Shown here piece by piece: positions 62,970-64,000 of a DNA stretch of 64,000 nucleotides (position 1 is the first letter of the stretch; each line of letters opens with the position of its first letter). Origin of the DNA: Pseudomonas sp. R28(2017) (GTDB lineage: Bacteria; Pseudomonadota; Gammaproteobacteria; Pseudomonadales; Pseudomonadaceae); the NCBI RefSeq assembly GCF_002112505.1, contig NZ_NEHW01000002.1, positions 186,001-250,000 on the forward strand, written 5' to 3'. Position numbers and translations under genes: made by a program. The notes under the pieces were generated by a model. The model saw nothing but the letters and a program-made list of their open reading frames with translations. It did no database searches and was not told the origin of the DNA.

Positions 62970-64000
62970 TCAGCGCAAGTCGTCGACCATCTTCAGCAAG
63001 GTCTCCAGCACCGCCCCGGCCAACGCCTTGGACCGCGCCCCCGACCACTCGGCCACTGGCTCCGGCGCATCGTCATGGTCCTTGAACGGCATCTCCAGGG
63101 TCAGCGACAGGCAGTCATACGCCATCCCCACCGCATTGCACGCCAGCGTGGTATTCGCCTGGCCTGGTTCGTCCCGCGTGTAGCCATGCACCGTCTGGAA
63201 GTCTTTGGTCACACTGCACAAAGTCGTGCGGAACTGTTCTTCCAGCTTCGCCAGCCGCGGCGTATACCCCGGGTTGCCTTCACAGGCTGCCGTGAACACA
63301 TGGGGGATTTCCTCATCCCCATGCACATCGATGAACGCATCCACCCCGTACTGCTTCATCTGCGCCTGGGCAAAGAACACCTCCGGGCTGAGTTCGACAC
63401 TGGCATCCTGCCAGGCCCGGTTCAGGTCCTTGCCCTTGAAGTTGGTGCGCAGGTGGCCAAGGAAGGCACCGTCCGGGTTCATGTTCGGAATCAGGTACAG
63501 GTCGGCCTTTTCCAGCAGTTTCTGAACCGTCGGGTCATTGCCTTGCAGCCGGTCGATCACCCCTTCCATGAACCACTCGGCCATGTGCTCGCCGGGGTGT
63601 TGCTGGGCGATCAGCCACAGCTTGCGCTTGCCCGCAGCGCCATCGCCGGCACGCAGCAGCGGAATATCCCGGCCTTGCACGCTGCGCCCGTGGGCCAGCA
63701 ACTCGACGCCCGGGATTTGCTGGGCGCGTTCGATCAGCTGGTTGTGGCGCGCGCGGGGGTAGGGCTCGAAGTAGGCGAACCAGACTTGCTCCTGCTCGGC
63801 CTTGAGTTCGAACGACAGCGCCTTGCCATCGAACTGGCTCGGCACGCGGAACCAGCGCTGCTGGTCGTAGGAGGCCACGGCGTTGTAGCCGCTCCAGGCA
63901 TTCTTGTAGGAAGACTCGCTGGCGTTGTCCAGGCTGAAGCGATGGACCTGACCCGGCGTGAGGCCGCTGACCTTGAAGTGGAACCACTGGAAGTGGCCGC
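62970..64000 (-). CDS. M14-family zinc carboxypeptidase, 5' end beyond window
   Basis: Partial gene of at least 343 codons; the frame stays open to the window edge, so the true start lies outside. The N-terminal beta domain (GHFQWFHFKVSGLTPG, NAWSGYNAVASYDQQRW) and the peptidase domain are visible. The zinc ligands are in HPGEHMAEW and FIDVHGDEEIP and the catalytic Glu is in LTLEMPFKD. This is the cytosolic-carboxypeptidase-like (CCP/AGBL) bacterial subfamily, acting on C-terminal acidic residues in eukaryotes. A GTG at 63878 is not the start, because conserved sequence continues upstream. Substrate in bacteria unknown. Confidence 0.9.
   Translation of the reverse strand, partial: GHFQWFHFKVSGLTPGQVHRFSLDNASESSYKNAWSGYNAVASYDQQRWFRVPSQFDGKALSFELKAEQEQVWFAYFEPYPRARHNQLIERAQQIPGVELLAHGRSVQGRDIPLLRAGDGAAGKRKLWLIAQQHPGEHMAEWFMEGVIDRLQGNDPTVQKLLEKADLYLIPNMNPDGAFLGHLRTNFKGKDLNRAWQDASVELSPEVFFAQAQMKQYGVDAFIDVHGDEEIPHVFTAACEGNPGYTPRLAKLEEQFRTTLCSVTKDFQTVHGYTRDEPGQANTTLACNAVGMAYDCLSLTLEMPFKDHDDAPEPVAEWSGARSKALAGAVLETLLKMVDDLR

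Noticed and set aside
63538-63878. Start of the carboxypeptidase at the GTG at 63878
   Set aside because: The conserved N-terminal domain continues upstream in frame to the window end, so the gene is truncated by the window.

Overview
The window looks like a chromosomal core region of a Pseudomonas putida-group bacterium. It is GC-rich. It carries the gamma-proteobacterial order lon-hupB-ppiD, an 83-codon oprI, a GntR-controlled methylcitrate cluster using acnD/prpF, and ten copies of the hairpin repeats (core GCGGGC-nn-GCCCGCTCCCACAGG) typical of P. putida-type REP elements. I see no prophage, IS element, integron, rRNA or CRISPR. Coding density is high on both strands. The many long ORFs antisense to real genes are a by-product of GC-rich codon usage.

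Layout. 1-17.3 kb is housekeeping: the end of lon, hupB, ppiD, an RssA-type patatin, a small lipoprotein, a CHAD protein, a thioesterase, an Mpo1-like membrane protein, a chemoreceptor, tatD, an MltF-like transglycosylase, greB, a YbbA/YbbP-type ABC pair divergent from tesA, an L,D-transpeptidase and the major lipoprotein oprI. 17.3-24.2 kb holds a GNAT protein, DAHP synthase, a ketopantoate-reductase-like protein, a universal stress protein, cysB, cysH and pabB. 24.4-27.5 kb is a compact three-gene operon on the minus strand: a secreted retropepsin-like protease, a membrane protein with a degenerate transglutaminase domain, and an ATP-grasp ligase. By domain logic this is an envelope-associated peptide-ligase/protease system whose substrate I cannot name. 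It is the most attractive incompletely understood system in the window.

27.6-36.2 kb is the propionate (2-methylcitrate) catabolic cluster: a GntR regulator, prpB, prpC, acnD, prpF and prpD. Two TGTCGACA palindromes flank the regulator's promoter, and REP hairpins lie in three internal gaps. acnB follows, convergently transcribed. 39-50.5 kb holds a DUF1289 protein, queD, a second patatin, a PepSY-PepSY-response regulator-kinase operon, an HPP-CBS membrane protein preceded by a terminator-ended multi-hairpin segment, a LysR regulator divergent from a propionyl/acetyl-CoA synthetase, zapE, a DUF1810 protein and a YdcH-like protein.

50.7-56.3 kb has a tRNA-Gln gene and a minus-strand light-signalling group: a bacteriophytochrome kinase, a single-domain response regulator and a hybrid kinase, with no heme oxygenase beside them. 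56.5-62.9 kb is a Csu-type (archaic) chaperone-usher pilus operon: four SCPU subunits, chaperone, usher and a two-domain tip-like subunit. The window ends inside an M14-family carboxypeptidase gene whose 5' end is missing.

Start codons were chosen by Shine-Dalgarno spacing, signal peptides and family length. Several are non-ATG (hupB GTG, greB TTG, acnB GTG, zapE TTG, first pilin subunit GTG, usher GTG).
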